Source: CAWATZ01 sp963784995 (GTDB lineage Bacteria > Planctomycetota > Planctomycetia > Gemmatales > Gemmataceae). From it: 63,323 nt of DNA. Of the stretch, positions 36,269-45,072 are shown one piece after another (within the stretch, counting starts at the first letter, position 1; each line of letters begins with the position of its first letter). The position numbers and the translations under genes are program-made. The stretch spans positions 1-63,323 of the forward strand of contig CAWATZ010000010.1 in NCBI GenBank assembly GCA_963784995.1, read 5' to 3'. The notes beneath the pieces are model-generated. The model saw only the letters and a list, made by a program, of their open reading frames with translations, ran no database searches and was not told where the DNA came from.

Positions 36269-38284
36269 ATGAGCACCAATCTCGCAAAACAGGCCGAGGA
36301 ACTTCGTGAGCAGATCCGCTTCCACGACTGCAAATACTTTGTCGAGGATGCTCCGGTCATCTCTGACCGCGACTACGACCTGCTCTATCGCCGGCTGGAA
36401 GACCTTGAGAAAGCCCATCCCGAGCTGCTCACCCCCGACAGCCCGACCCAGCGCGTTGGCGGCAAACCTCTGACGAAGTTCCAGCAGGTCACGCACAAAC
36501 GGCCGATGCTCTCCATCGACAAGGCGATGAAGGAGGCCGACCTGCGCGAGTTCGACAAGCGGGTGCGCGGCTTGCTCGAACCCGGTGAGCCGGTCACCTA
36601 CGTGGTGGAGCTGAAGATCGACGGCGTGGCCATCTCGCTCACCTACGAGAAGGGCCAGTTCACGCTGGGGGCCACGCGCGGTACTGGTGAAATCGGTGAA
36701 GACGTGACGCAGAACCTCAAGACCGTTGGCGGCGTCCCGCTCCGTCTCCGGGGAGTCCATCCTCCGGCGCTGCTCAGAGGCGCGCGGCGAGGTCTACATG
36801 TCCCGGGCCGATTTCGTTCGTCTCAACGAGCAGCTCAAGGCAGCAGGAGAGCAAACCTACGCCAACCCGCGCAATCTCACCAGCGGCACCCTCAAACTGC
36901 TCGATCCGAAGCTCTGTGGCCAGCGCAAGCTGCGGCTGTTTACTTATTCTCTCGGCGTCCTGGAAGGCGCTCGGTCAAGACTCATCTGGAAGCACTCGAC
37001 CTGCTCCGTCGTTCGGGTTTTCCAGTCAATCCGCACATCGCGTCCTTCGATTCCATCGAGGAGGTGGTTGCGTATTGCAAGAGCTGGGACGAGAAACGGA
37101 CCGACCTGGACTACGACACCGACGGCATGGTGGTCAAGATCAACGACCTGGAGCAGCAGCACCGGTTGGGCCGGACGGCCAAGCATCCGCGCTGGGCGAT
37201 CGCCTTCAAGTTCGAGGCCGAGCAGGCGACCAGCAAGATCGGTGGAGTCGAGTTTTCGCTGGGCAAGTTTGGCGAGCTGACCCCGGTGGCGCTGTTCGAT
37301 CCGCCGGTCTGGCTGTCCAGCACCACCGTCTCCCGGGCCAGCATGCACAACGCCTCCTGGGTCGAGAAGATGGACGTCCGCTACGGCGATACCGTGGTGA
37401 TTGCCAAGAAAGGGGAGATCATCCCCCAGGTCATGAGCGTGGTCAAGGAAGTAAGGACGGGCAAGGAGCAGAAGATCGTCTGGCCCGAGAAGTGCCCGCG
37501 CTGTGGCGGGCCGGTGGTCAAGGAGCAAACCGGAACCAGCTACAACTACATCTGTGACAATCCGGGGTTGTGTCCGGGCCAGGCGGCCAAGCGCGTGGAG
37601 GGGTTCGCACGCCGCACCCGGATGGAGATCGATGGGCTGGGTCGGGAGGTTGCCATTCAGCTAGTGGACTCGGGCCTGGTCAAGTCGGTAACCGACCTGT
37701 ACCGGCTGACCAAGGCGCAGCTACTCACCCTGGAAGGGTTCGCCGACCTGAAGGCCCAGAACCTGCTCGACGGCATCGCCCGGAGTAAGGACCGGGGGCT
37801 GGCCCGCCTGATCGCTGCCCTGAGCATCTTCATGGTCGGCGAGAACATGGCCGAGGCCCTGGCCGAGGCGTTTCCCAGCCTGGACGCTCTGCTGGCAGCC
37901 AGCAAGGAGCAGCTGGCGAAGGTTAAAGGGTTTGGCCCCAAGCGGGCGCAATTCGTTTACGAATACTTCCACAGCCCGTTTGGCGAGGAGCTGGTCAAGG
38001 AGCTGAAGGAGCTGGGTCTGAAGCTGACCGAGGACGTCAAGGCCCTGGCCGGCAGCAGCCTGGCCGGCAAGACAGTGGTGGTCACGGGGACGCTGGTCAA
38101 ATACAAGCGCGACGAGATCGAGGAGGTGATCAAGCAGCACGGCGGCAAGGCGGGCAGCAGCGTCTCGAAGAAGACGGACCTGGTCGTCGCCGGTGCCGAG
38201 GCGGGCAGCAAGCTGGCCAAGGCGAAGGAGCTGGGCATCCCGGTCATCTCCGAGGAGGATTTCGAGAAGATGATCGCGGGGTGA
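36269..38284 (+). CDS. ligA: NAD-dependent DNA ligase (two compensating frameshifts)
   Basis: 671 codons. The ATG at 36269 has ggag upstream; translation begins at the usual Ia domain. Adenylation motif KIDG with Lys116, ATRGTGEIGEDVTQN, the OB region, a four-Cys zinc finger (CPRCGG...CDNPGLC), helix-hairpin-helix repeats, and BRCT (LAGKTVVVTGTL). It seals nicks at replication and repair. An extra base at ~36767 and a missing base at ~36967 put ~67 codons in the wrong frame: that stretch reads ARRGLHVPGRF..., while frame +1 gives the conserved GEVYMSRADFVRLNEQLKAAG...LTSGTLKLLDPK. As ligA is essential, these are almost certainly sequence errors. Confidence 0.95.
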   Translation: MSTNLAKQAEELREQIRFHDCKYFVEDAPVISDRDYDLLYRRLEDLEKAHPELLTPDSPTQRVGGKPLTKFQQVTHKRPMLSIDKAMKEADLREFDKRVRGLLEPGEPVTYVVELKIDGVAISLTYEKGQFTLGATRGTGEIGEDVTQNLKTVGGVPLRLRGVHPPALLRGARRGLHVPGRFRSSQRAAQGSRRANLRQPAQSHQRHPQTARSEALWPAQAAAVYLFSRRPGRRSVKTHLEALDLLRRSGFPVNPHIASFDSIEEVVAYCKSWDEKRTDLDYDTDGMVVKINDLEQQHRLGRTAKHPRWAIAFKFEAEQATSKIGGVEFSLGKFGELTPVALFDPPVWLSSTTVSRASMHNASWVEKMDVRYGDTVVIAKKGEIIPQVMSVVKEVRTGKEQKIVWPEKCPRCGGPVVKEQTGTSYNYICDNPGLCPGQAAKRVEGFARRTRMEIDGLGREVAIQLVDSGLVKSVTDLYRLTKAQLLTLEGFADLKAQNLLDGIARSKDRGLARLIAALSIFMVGENMAEALAEAFPSLDALLAASKEQLAKVKGFGPKRAQFVYEYFHSPFGEELVKELKELGLKLTEDVKALAGSSLAGKTVVVTGTLVKYKRDEIEEVIKQHGGKAGSSVSKKTDLVVAGAEAGSKLAKAKELGIPVISEEDFEKMIAG

Positions 38285-38351
38285 GGGTCCGTCCGGGAAG
38301 CCACTTGCAGCTTGGCGGCGGCTGGTTGCGCCAAGCCGGAAGCGGCGTCGG

Positions 38352-38594
38352 CTAGACCAGCCGGGACGCGCACTGAGGGCATTTCCAGGACCGGACACAG
38401 TCAGGGCAGACGACGGCCCTGGCCTGGCAGACTGGGCAGTGATAGGGGTCGGCGGGCCATTCCCCACAGCAGGCACAATCCTTGTCCGGGTCGAGAAGGG
38501 CGATGACGACCTCGTCGGCGTTGATGGACACCACCCACAGGGTGTACTGGCCGATCCGCACCGCCTGGCCGGGCGACCGCTCGATCTGGACCAT
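38352..38594 (-). CDS. Small CsrA-like protein with zinc-ribbon tail
   Basis: 80 residues from an ATG with ggaggg upstream. Residues 1-37 (ERSPGQAVRIGQYTLWVVSINADEVVIALLDP) follow the CsrA pattern, LSRKPGExIxIG...VVxIxGxxVxLGIxAP. The second half has four CxxC knuckles: Cys40/43, Cys53/56, Cys63/66 and Cys72/75, enough for two zinc sites. CsrA binds mRNA leaders; the RNA-contacting Arg residues are only partly matched, so RNA binding is an inference. The gene is between ligA and a convergent-looking dehydrogenase, with no partner. Confidence 0.7.
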   Translation of the reverse strand: MVQIERSPGQAVRIGQYTLWVVSINADEVVIALLDPDKDCACCGEWPADPYHCPVCQARAVVCPDCVRSWKCPQCASRLV

Positions 38595-38696
38595 CTGGGA
38601 TCCCTCCACGCACCATTCTTCCCACCCTCAAGAGTATCGCGATACTATCGGATCGTCAATAATTCACAAGAGAAAGATGAATGGCAGCAATCCCTG

Positions 38697-39665
38697 CTAG
38701 GCCGGCGGTGCGACCCGGAACGGCAGCGGCTTCCCTGACAGGCCCGCGAGCAGGTTCTCGATGGAGATTTCCGCCATCCGCTGGCGCGTCTGTTCGGTGG
38801 CGCTGCCCAGGTGTGGGGTGATGATCACGTTGTCCAGCCGGAGCAGAGGATGGTTGCGCGGCAGCGGCTCCGGATCGGTGACGTCGAGAGCGGCGGCGTG
38901 CAGGGCGCGGTTGCTCAGCGCCTCCGTGAGGGCCTCGGGATCGACGACCGGTCCACGCGAGACGTTGATCAGCGATGCGGTGCGCTTCATGCGAGCCAGC
39001 TCGGCACGCCCGATCAACCGATGCGTCTGCTCCGTCAGCGGAACGGTCAGCACGACGTAATCCGAGGTCGCCAGCAGCTCATCCCGTCCAACGTAACGAA
39101 CTCCGAGTTTCGCTTCCACTTCAGGCCGGGGCCGGCGGTTGTGATACAGCACCGTCATGTCGAAGCCGCGAGCCCGGCGGGCCACTTGCTCGCCGATGCG
39201 TCCCATGCCGATGATCCCCAGCGTGCTCGAATGCACTTCCCGGCCCAGCACGTAAGACGGATCGTAGCGCAGGAAATCGGGGCCGCGAGCATAGCGGTCG
39301 CCCTCGACCAATCGCCGGCCCGCCGCCAGGAGCAAGGCGAAGGCCATGTCGGCCGTGGCACCGTCGAGGATGCCGGGAGTGTTGCCGACCGGAATGCCCC
39401 GGGCCGTGGCCGCGGCGACGTCGATGTGATCGACGCCGACTCCGAAGTTGCTGATGACGCGGACCGCCGGCAGACAATCGAGGAAGCTCGCGTCCACCGT
39501 GGGATGGCCGTAGGTGTAGATGGCGACGACGTGCTTCGCTTTTCCCTCCCGAGCGAGGTGCCAGGGAAGCAGTTCGACGCGTCCTTGCAGCATTTCTGAG
39601 ATGAGTGGGGACACGGGCAAGTCCGCGAGGACGCAAGGGAGAGTGGGTGGTTGTTCGGCAGGCAT
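38697..39665 (-). CDS. D-isomer-specific 2-hydroxyacid dehydrogenase
   Basis: 322 residues. NAD-binding LGIIGMGRIGEQVARRARGFD, and the catalytic Arg, Glu and His in NVSRGPVVD, DVTDPEPL and TPHLGSATEQTR, are all present. N- and C-terminal substrate-binding halves surround the Rossmann domain as usual. Likely reduces glyoxylate, hydroxypyruvate or a related 2-keto acid; the exact substrate cannot be decided from the sequence. Stand-alone gene, divergent from the helical protein at 39835. Confidence 0.9.
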   Translation of the reverse strand: MPAEQPPTLPCVLADLPVSPLISEMLQGRVELLPWHLAREGKAKHVVAIYTYGHPTVDASFLDCLPAVRVISNFGVGVDHIDVAAATARGIPVGNTPGILDGATADMAFALLLAAGRRLVEGDRYARGPDFLRYDPSYVLGREVHSSTLGIIGMGRIGEQVARRARGFDMTVLYHNRRPRPEVEAKLGVRYVGRDELLATSDYVVLTVPLTEQTHRLIGRAELARMKRTASLINVSRGPVVDPEALTEALSNRALHAAALDVTDPEPLPRNHPLLRLDNVIITPHLGSATEQTRQRMAEISIENLLAGLSGKPLPFRVAPPA

Positions 39666-39834
39666 CGGAATGATCCGGTCGGGTTGCGGAGATCGAGGAG
39701 CGCGTTTTCGGGACCGCTCGCACCGATACTATAGCGGCCGGAGGGAGCCGGTGGAAAGGGCCACACCCTTCTCCTTACCGAGCCCTCCTTTTCGTTTTAC
39801 TTCCGTGAGGGACGCAGCTATCATCAGCAGAGGA

Positions 39835-41169
39835 ATGTCCCACTCTGACCCACTGGCTGCAACCATGAATCTCAAGCAAGCCCTGGCCGCGTTTCCCGCG
39901 AAGTCGGCCTACCGCAAGATCCTGCCCGGTCTGCTCTCCAAGAACGAGAAGGTCTGGCGGAAGGCCTACGAGCGCTTGGGCGAACTGGAGCGTTTGACTG
40001 ACACCGCCGATCCCATGGCCACGACCTGGAATCTCTCGGAAAGTGAGGCGCTGGCCTTGTTGAATGCAGCCGTGTCTCTGCCGTTCGCGCCGCCGAAGCA
40101 CGAATGGGAGGACGCCGTTCACGAGCTGATCTTCCCCCTGGTCCGCAGCCCACACCCGAGCCTGCTTCCCATCGCACGGGACGCCTATCCCCGCTTGACG
40201 GACCGGGCCAAATGCGCCCTGCTGTCGCTGATCGGGGCCTGCGGCACACGCGCGGCGGCTGAGGCGTTCCTGGCCTGCATTCGTGAACACGGTTGGCCGG
40301 CAGGCATCTACCGGCGCGTTTTCCTGGAGCTTCCGAAATTGCTCGATCATGCGGACCTCCTTTTTCCCGAGTTGATCCAGCTGGCCGGGCCACACGTTGG
40401 CGGGGTGACGGACGTGCTGCTGGCCGGTCTGGCCAATGGCAAGGTGAACCTCACCGCAGGCTCGATCGATCTCGAACCGATCGCGGCGCTGGCGGTCAAG
40501 GAACTGAAGAGGTTACTGAAGTCGGCCAAAAAGCATCAGCGCCCAGGGATTGCGTGGCGGTTTAGCGAGAAGTACTTCTATGTCCGTCAGCAAGCGGGTT
40601 GCTGGTTAGACCTCGCCGGCTATTTGAAAGAGGCATCGCTGAGTCCGCTCCTCAAAGAGGCGCTTCAACTCAGCGACCCCCGGCTGCTCGCCTTCGCGAG
40701 CGCCGCGACCCTCCGCCGGGGCGGCAGGGTCAGCAAGACAACGCTCAATCGGATCGCCTCTTGCCACGAAACCAGAGAGTTGCTGTTTGAGTTGCTGAGC
40801 AGCCTCGGGCGCCTGGAGTTGTTCCCGAGCAAGTTCCGCACCTGGGATGCGTTCGCGGCTGCCAACATGGTGGCGTGGTTGCGCTATCCGGCCGAACTCG
40901 GCCGGGAGCCGGACGAGTTACAGAAGATGGCTGTTTTCACCACGATCCAGGACGAGGGCGAAGTGGTCCTTTACGTCTGGCGGTTCCGCAGCGGCAACGG
41001 TCCCTGGTATGCTGCTGTTTCTGGCCCCTATCAGCGCGACGGCACCCCAGCACCGCTGCACGGCAACCTGACCTTCTCGCATTTCGACAAGTGGGACACG
41101 GCCACGGCAGAGGAACACGCCAGGGCAGTCGTTGAGACGCTGGCGGAGTGGCACAAGGAGAGCAAGTGA
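39835..41169 (+). CDS. Uncharacterised helical-repeat protein
   Basis: 444 residues if the ATG at 39835 is used; an ATG at 39865 is an alternative, since agagga lies too close to the first. It is rich in amphipathic helices (AAAEAFLACIREHG, LLSKNEKVWRKAYERLGELE, LAVKELKRLLKSAKK), suggesting HEAT-like repeats, without a signal peptide or membrane segment. The C-terminal ~100 residues look more beta-like (EVVLYVWRFRSGNGPWYAAVSGPY). I do not recognise the family. The intergenic region behind it holds dispersed repeats. Confidence 0.7.
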   Translation: MSHSDPLAATMNLKQALAAFPAKSAYRKILPGLLSKNEKVWRKAYERLGELERLTDTADPMATTWNLSESEALALLNAAVSLPFAPPKHEWEDAVHELIFPLVRSPHPSLLPIARDAYPRLTDRAKCALLSLIGACGTRAAAEAFLACIREHGWPAGIYRRVFLELPKLLDHADLLFPELIQLAGPHVGGVTDVLLAGLANGKVNLTAGSIDLEPIAALAVKELKRLLKSAKKHQRPGIAWRFSEKYFYVRQQAGCWLDLAGYLKEASLSPLLKEALQLSDPRLLAFASAATLRRGGRVSKTTLNRIASCHETRELLFELLSSLGRLELFPSKFRTWDAFAAANMVAWLRYPAELGREPDELQKMAVFTTIQDEGEVVLYVWRFRSGNGPWYAAVSGPYQRDGTPAPLHGNLTFSHFDKWDTATAEEHARAVVETLAEWHKESK

Positions 41170-41383
41170 ACGACACAAGTTCTCTTGATTACCAAGGAAA
41201 GGGCCCCTTGACCACGAGACAACGGCTTCGTACAAATCCCCGCGCATGCTTCTCAGGAGGAGAGCCGGAGGGCCAGGTCCAGTTCGGTGCTTTGCACCAA
41301 GGCGACGTTGCGTCGCCCGAGCGTTTCGCTGCTCATCCTTCACAGGGAAGGCTGTTTCAGCCCCGCTGTCGGGCACCGCAAAC

Positions 41384-41469
41384 GGAACACTAATCAACGC
41401 TGATCTCCACTAATCGGCATACCAGTTTGGTTCCTTCCATTAGCGAAGATTAGCGCGGATTAGTGTTCC
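41384..41469 (+). repeat. Dispersed repeat family B (ATTAGTG hairpin), copy 2
   Basis: Starts ggaacactaatcaacgctga and ends gcggattagtgttcc, matching 5604-5687 at both ends; the ~25 bp centre differs. The ends are complementary to each other. Confidence 0.8.
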
Positions 41470-41547
41470 GAAAAGCCCGGGCGACCGGCGGGTCCGAGAG
41501 CCTTCTGAGTCCCAGGTCGTGTCGTAGACATCCTCCGGAGCAAGCCT

Positions 41548-41575
41548 GGGCAGTCCGCCAACCAGCGGACTGCCC
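41548..41575. repeat. 11-bp-arm hairpin
   Basis: gggcagtccgc and gcggactgccc separated by caacca. It lies in the gap ahead of the Rpn-type gene and has the same size as the other simple hairpins in the window. Confidence 0.75.
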
Positions 41576-41714
41576 GCCTCTCTTCTCTCGTGCCGTTCGG
41601 AAAAAGCGATGTGCGTCTTCCTTCCGCGCCGATAGAGGAACGAAGGCAACAGATGGCGGCGGACTGTGGTTGGCCAGCTTCTCTTTTCCTCCCCTTGCCT
41701 GGCGGGGTATTCTG

Positions 41715-42679
41715 ATGCAGCGAGCCGACACCGACACGCCCTGGAAGGAAGCGCTGGACCACGAACTGCGCTCCTGTCTGAGGCTGCTTTTCACCGGCAC
41801 GGATGGCTACGTGGACTGGACCATCGATCACGAATCGCTGGACACTGAGCTGAGAAAACTCTGGCCGGAGGACGAGTTGGGCAAGCGATTGGCCGACAAG
41901 CTGGTGAAGGTGCAGAACCTGGCGGGAGATGCACGCTATTTGCATTTCGAGGTCCAGGGGCAGCACAGGCGGACTTTCCCAGCCGAATGTACACCTACAA
42001 TCATCTGGGTCGGGGTCGGTTCCATCAGCCGGTGAGCAGCCTGGCCATCCTGGCGGACGACGATCCGGACTGGCGGCCGAACGAGTACGTGGAAGAGACG
42101 GAGGAAAGCTCCGTGACCTTCCGCTTCACCATCGCCAAGCTGCTGGACTGGGTGGGGCGGGAAGCGGAACTGGACGCGCATCCCGAGCCGTTCGCTCTGA
42201 TTGTGCGAGCCCACCTGGGAGCGCGAGCGACCCGGCAGGACGTGGCCGCTCGCCAGGACCTGAAGTGGGAGTTGGTGCAGCAGTTGTACAGGCGGTTCCA
42301 GGAAGATACGGAGGTCCGGCGGTGGTATCGCTATCTGGACTGGTTCCTGACGCTGCCACCAGAGGATGAGAAGGCGTTTCTGAAGCGCATTACCCGTTTT
42401 GAGGAGGATCCTGGCGTGCCGTTTATCACCAATGCCGAACGTATCGGAATGGAGAGGGGATTGGAGAAGGGATTGGAGAAGGGACTGGAGAAGGGACTGG
42501 AGAAGGGTCGTGAGGAGATGCTGCGGACCATCTTGCGTGGGAAATTTGGCCCGCCAGGGGAAGCGTTACTGGCTGGGCGAGAGTGGAAACTGACTCAGGA
42601 GGCAGCGGTGGCACTGGTGGAGAAAATCCTGCCGACCACCACTCTGGAGGAAGCCCGCACGGCCCTGGAGACGAAGTAA
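41715..42679 (+). CDS. Rpn/PD-(D/E)XK-type nuclease-transposase family protein, frameshifted
   Basis: About 321 residues after restoring one base near 41979 (ttccc run). The first frame has WKEALDHELRSCLRLLF and ARYLHFEVQGQ, the nuclease core of Rpn/PDDEXK_5-like proteins. The second resumes with MYTYNHL...SLAILADDDPDWRP and continues to a C-terminal helix. Before the end it carries a tandem EKGL repeat, five units at ~42457-42510, a hallmark of this family and made of 12-bp direct repeats. Rpn proteins promote recombination or act in phage defence through contracting repeat tracts. It is not part of an operon. Confidence 0.82.
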
Positions 42680-42813
42680 CCACCGGAGCCAATCTGTACA
42701 CGCGAGCAGCAGCGCGAGCATCCCCCGCGCCAAAACGCAAGAGCGAGGATTCCACCGGGCCTGGTTGGCCATCCCCGGCAGCGTCCTCGCCCTGGTGCCT
42801 TCTGACCCGTCTG

Positions 42814-43347
42814 TTACTTCTTCTTAGGCTCGGCGACGACCGCCTCGGACGTCTTGAGCAGCTTGGAAATCTCGGCCGACAGCGTCTGGGCGTTCTTGCC
42901 TTCCTTGTTGCAGCCGGTCACGATCTTGACTACCTTGCCGCCCTTGTCGATCAGGATGTTGGTCGGCATGGCGGTGGTATCAAAGGTCTTCCACAGTTCG
43001 CCCTTGGGATCGGACAGGAAGACGAACTTGAGGTCCTTCTTGACGGCGTAGTTGCTGGCCGCCTCGGGCTTCTCGCGGAAGACGGCCACCGTGTGCAGGC
43101 CCTTGCCGTTGTAGGCCGCCTGCAGCTTCTGGAAGTACGGCAGCTCCGCATCGCAGCCGGTGCAAGCGCAGGTCAGCCGGACCAGCACCGGGCCATCGTT
43201 GAACAGCTTCTTCAGATCAACCTCGGTCTTGCCGTCGGCCGACTTCAGCGTGACAGCCGGGGCCTGCTTTTCCTTCTTGTCTGCCGCCAGGGTCGAGCCG
43301 GCCAGAACGGCCAGGACCACAGCCAGTCCGAACAGTTTCTTCCGCAT
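42814..43347 (-). CDS. Exported thioredoxin-like/peroxiredoxin-like protein
   Basis: 177 residues from an ATG with ggaggag. Signal peptide LFGLAVVLAVLAGSTLAADKK; then an AhpC/TlpA-type fold with Cys60, Cys62 and Cys65, of which Cys62-Thr-Gly-Cys65 is a CxxC redox pair. The segment MPTNILIDKGGKVVKIVTG carries the cis-Pro seen in thioredoxin folds. Probably a periplasmic thiol oxidoreductase or peroxidase; the partner is unknown. A Lys-rich end follows. Confidence 0.82.
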   Translation of the reverse strand: MRKKLFGLAVVLAVLAGSTLAADKKEKQAPAVTLKSADGKTEVDLKKLFNDGPVLVRLTCACTGCDAELPYFQKLQAAYNGKGLHTVAVFREKPEAASNYAVKKDLKFVFLSDPKGELWKTFDTTAMPTNILIDKGGKVVKIVTGCNKEGKNAQTLSAEISKLLKTSEAVVAEPKKK

Positions 43348-43471
43348 GGACTCCTCCAGGTACAGGTGGGACAGTTGCCGCTGATGGTAGTTTGCACCAT
43401 CAGGGATTGGGGTAGTGGTGATGATTGTACCCCGGCGCCGGCCCAAAGAGAAATCGAAAAAGGGAAAAAAG

Positions 43472-44938
43472 TTACTCGTCGATCTTCTCGGGCGGTTTCT
43501 GGTTCTCGGGGATGCCGCACTTGTAGGTGAAGCCCTTGGTTTTGATGCGGAACTCCTCCTGGACGTTCTTTAGCTGGGTCGGGTGCGCGAACAGATCGAG
43601 GGCGCTGCCGGCCAGGACGCGGGCAGCCGTCTGGCAGGCCTTGTGGCCGATCGGGCTGCCGGACGCGGCGACGCAAGCCCAGCTGTGGCCCGGCGTGCCC
43701 AGCGGCCGGGCTGCGATCAGCAGCTCGGCCGTCGGAAATTGCCAGCTGACGTCGCCCACGTCGGTCGAGCCCATGCCGCGGGTGAACGAGATGTCGCTCC
43801 GGGTCTCGCGGTCCAGTCCGGCGGCCAGCTCCTGATCCTGCAGACCGACGTTCCGCCGCAGCTCGGCCGCGAAGCGCAGGTCGTTGGTGTCGAAGGCCGG
43901 CGGGCCGACCCGCTTGAGGTGCCGCTGCATCACCCGTGACAGGGCCAGGTTGGGCAGCACCTCGCAGGTGCCCGATTCTGCCAGGACCTCGACCTTGGTC
44001 CGGGTCATCAGGCAAGCCCCCTGGGCGATCTCCTTGACCCGCTCGAACACCGCCTGGGCATCGGCCACGTGCGGGGCCCGGACGTAGTACCACGACTCCG
44101 CCTCCTCCGGCACGATGTTCGGCCGGCCGCCCCCCTTGGTGATGACGTAGTGGATGCGCGTTTCCTGCGGGACGTGTTCGCGGAGGTAGTTGGAACCGAC
44201 ATTCATCAGCTCGACGGCGTCCAGGGCGCTGCGGCCCTTCTCGGGACTGCCGGCCGCGTGGGCGGCCAGGCCGCGGAAGTGGAAGCGGGCCCGTTTGACC
44301 GCCAGGCAGCTACCGGCCGTGACCTCGTTCCGGATGCCGGGATGCCAGGTCAGCACGGCATCGACGTCGCGAAACAGGCCGGCCCGGACCAGGTACACCT
44401 TCCCTGCCCCGCCTTCCTCCGCCGGCGTGCCGAAGACGATGATCTTCCCTGGCAGCTTGTGGGCCGCCATTGCCTCCTTGACGGCGATGCCGGCCATGGT
44501 GCTGGCCGTCCCGAGCAGGTTGTGGCCACAACCATGTCCAGGCTTGCCCGCCTCGCGCGGCTGCCGCTGCGGCTGATTCTGCTGCGACAGGCCCGGCAGG
44601 GCGTCGTATTCCGCCAGCAGCGCGATCACAGGTTTGCCCGAGCCGTACTCGGCCACGAACGCCGACTTCATCTCCGCCACGCCGCGCCGCACCTTGAAGC
44701 CCGCTTGCTCCAGCGTGTCGGCCAGCAACTTGCTGGAGCGATGCTCCTGAAAGGCCAGCTCCGCATGGTCCCAGATGGTATCACTGATCTGGTTGATCCG
44801 GTCCGCGTGGCTTTGCAGCCAGGCGTCGGCGGTCTGGACCGGCGTGTCACCGCTGGGGCCGGCAAGGGGGGACGGGATCAGGGACAGCAGGGACAGCAGG
44901 GTCAGCAGGGCAGCCAGTCGGCAAGCAGGGTTGGTCAT
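43472..44938 (-). CDS. M20-family amidohydrolase (AbgB/IAL-like), exported
   Basis: 488 residues from an ATG with gggag. N-terminal signal (RLAALLTLLSLLSLIPSPLAG, built partly from a ggacagcag tandem repeat). Metal-binding PGHGCGHNLLG, PAEEGGAGK and TWHPGIRNEV identify the M20 peptidase/aminoacylase group, closest in feel to p-aminobenzoyl-glutamate hydrolase subunit B. It probably hydrolyses an amide in the periplasm; the substrate is unknown. A 33-bp inverted repeat starts 24 bp upstream of its start codon. Confidence 0.87.
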   Translation of the reverse strand: MTNPACRLAALLTLLSLLSLIPSPLAGPSGDTPVQTADAWLQSHADRINQISDTIWDHAELAFQEHRSSKLLADTLEQAGFKVRRGVAEMKSAFVAEYGSGKPVIALLAEYDALPGLSQQNQPQRQPREAGKPGHGCGHNLLGTASTMAGIAVKEAMAAHKLPGKIIVFGTPAEEGGAGKVYLVRAGLFRDVDAVLTWHPGIRNEVTAGSCLAVKRARFHFRGLAAHAAGSPEKGRSALDAVELMNVGSNYLREHVPQETRIHYVITKGGGRPNIVPEEAESWYYVRAPHVADAQAVFERVKEIAQGACLMTRTKVEVLAESGTCEVLPNLALSRVMQRHLKRVGPPAFDTNDLRFAAELRRNVGLQDQELAAGLDRETRSDISFTRGMGSTDVGDVSWQFPTAELLIAARPLGTPGHSWACVAASGSPIGHKACQTAARVLAGSALDLFAHPTQLKNVQEEFRIKTKGFTYKCGIPENQKPPEKIDE

Positions 44939-44961
44939 GTCAGGCTCCCAGGGGGTGCGGG

Positions 44962-45036
44962 TTGTAGGGTGGTCCGAGCGCAGCGAGGCCCACCACGCCA
45001 GACGGTGGGCCTCGCTGCGCTCGGACCACCCTACAA
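44962..45036. repeat. Perfect 33-bp inverted repeat with 9-nt loop
   Basis: Left arm 44962-44994 begins ttgtagggtggtccgagc; right arm 45004-45036 is its exact complement. Located between the P450 gene (whose stop is 37 bp away) and the M20 gene. In RNA the stem would be highly stable. This is a repeat of the common type whose translation reads VRAQRGPP. Confidence 0.92.
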
Positions 45037-45072
45037 GACTTTCTACCGAGTCCAACCCCTGTCGTCCCGACC

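Larger units (their letters stand above)
41170..41714. other. Intergenic region with repeats, no gene
   Basis: This 545 bp region contains repeat B copy 2 (41384-41469) and a hairpin gggcagtccgc-caacca-gcggactgccc (41548-41575). Other reading frames in it have no motifs. A promoter for the Rpn-type gene should lie near its 3' end. Confidence 0.6.

Noticed and set aside
36269..38284. ligA treated as a pseudogene
   Set aside because: The frame changes cancel within 200 bp and all motifs outside are intact; ligA is essential, so sequence error is the simpler reading.
42457..42510. 12-bp tandem repeat considered as a CRISPR-like or satellite array
   Set aside because: It encodes the EKGL repeat of the Rpn-type protein in frame, has no spacers and is part of the gene.
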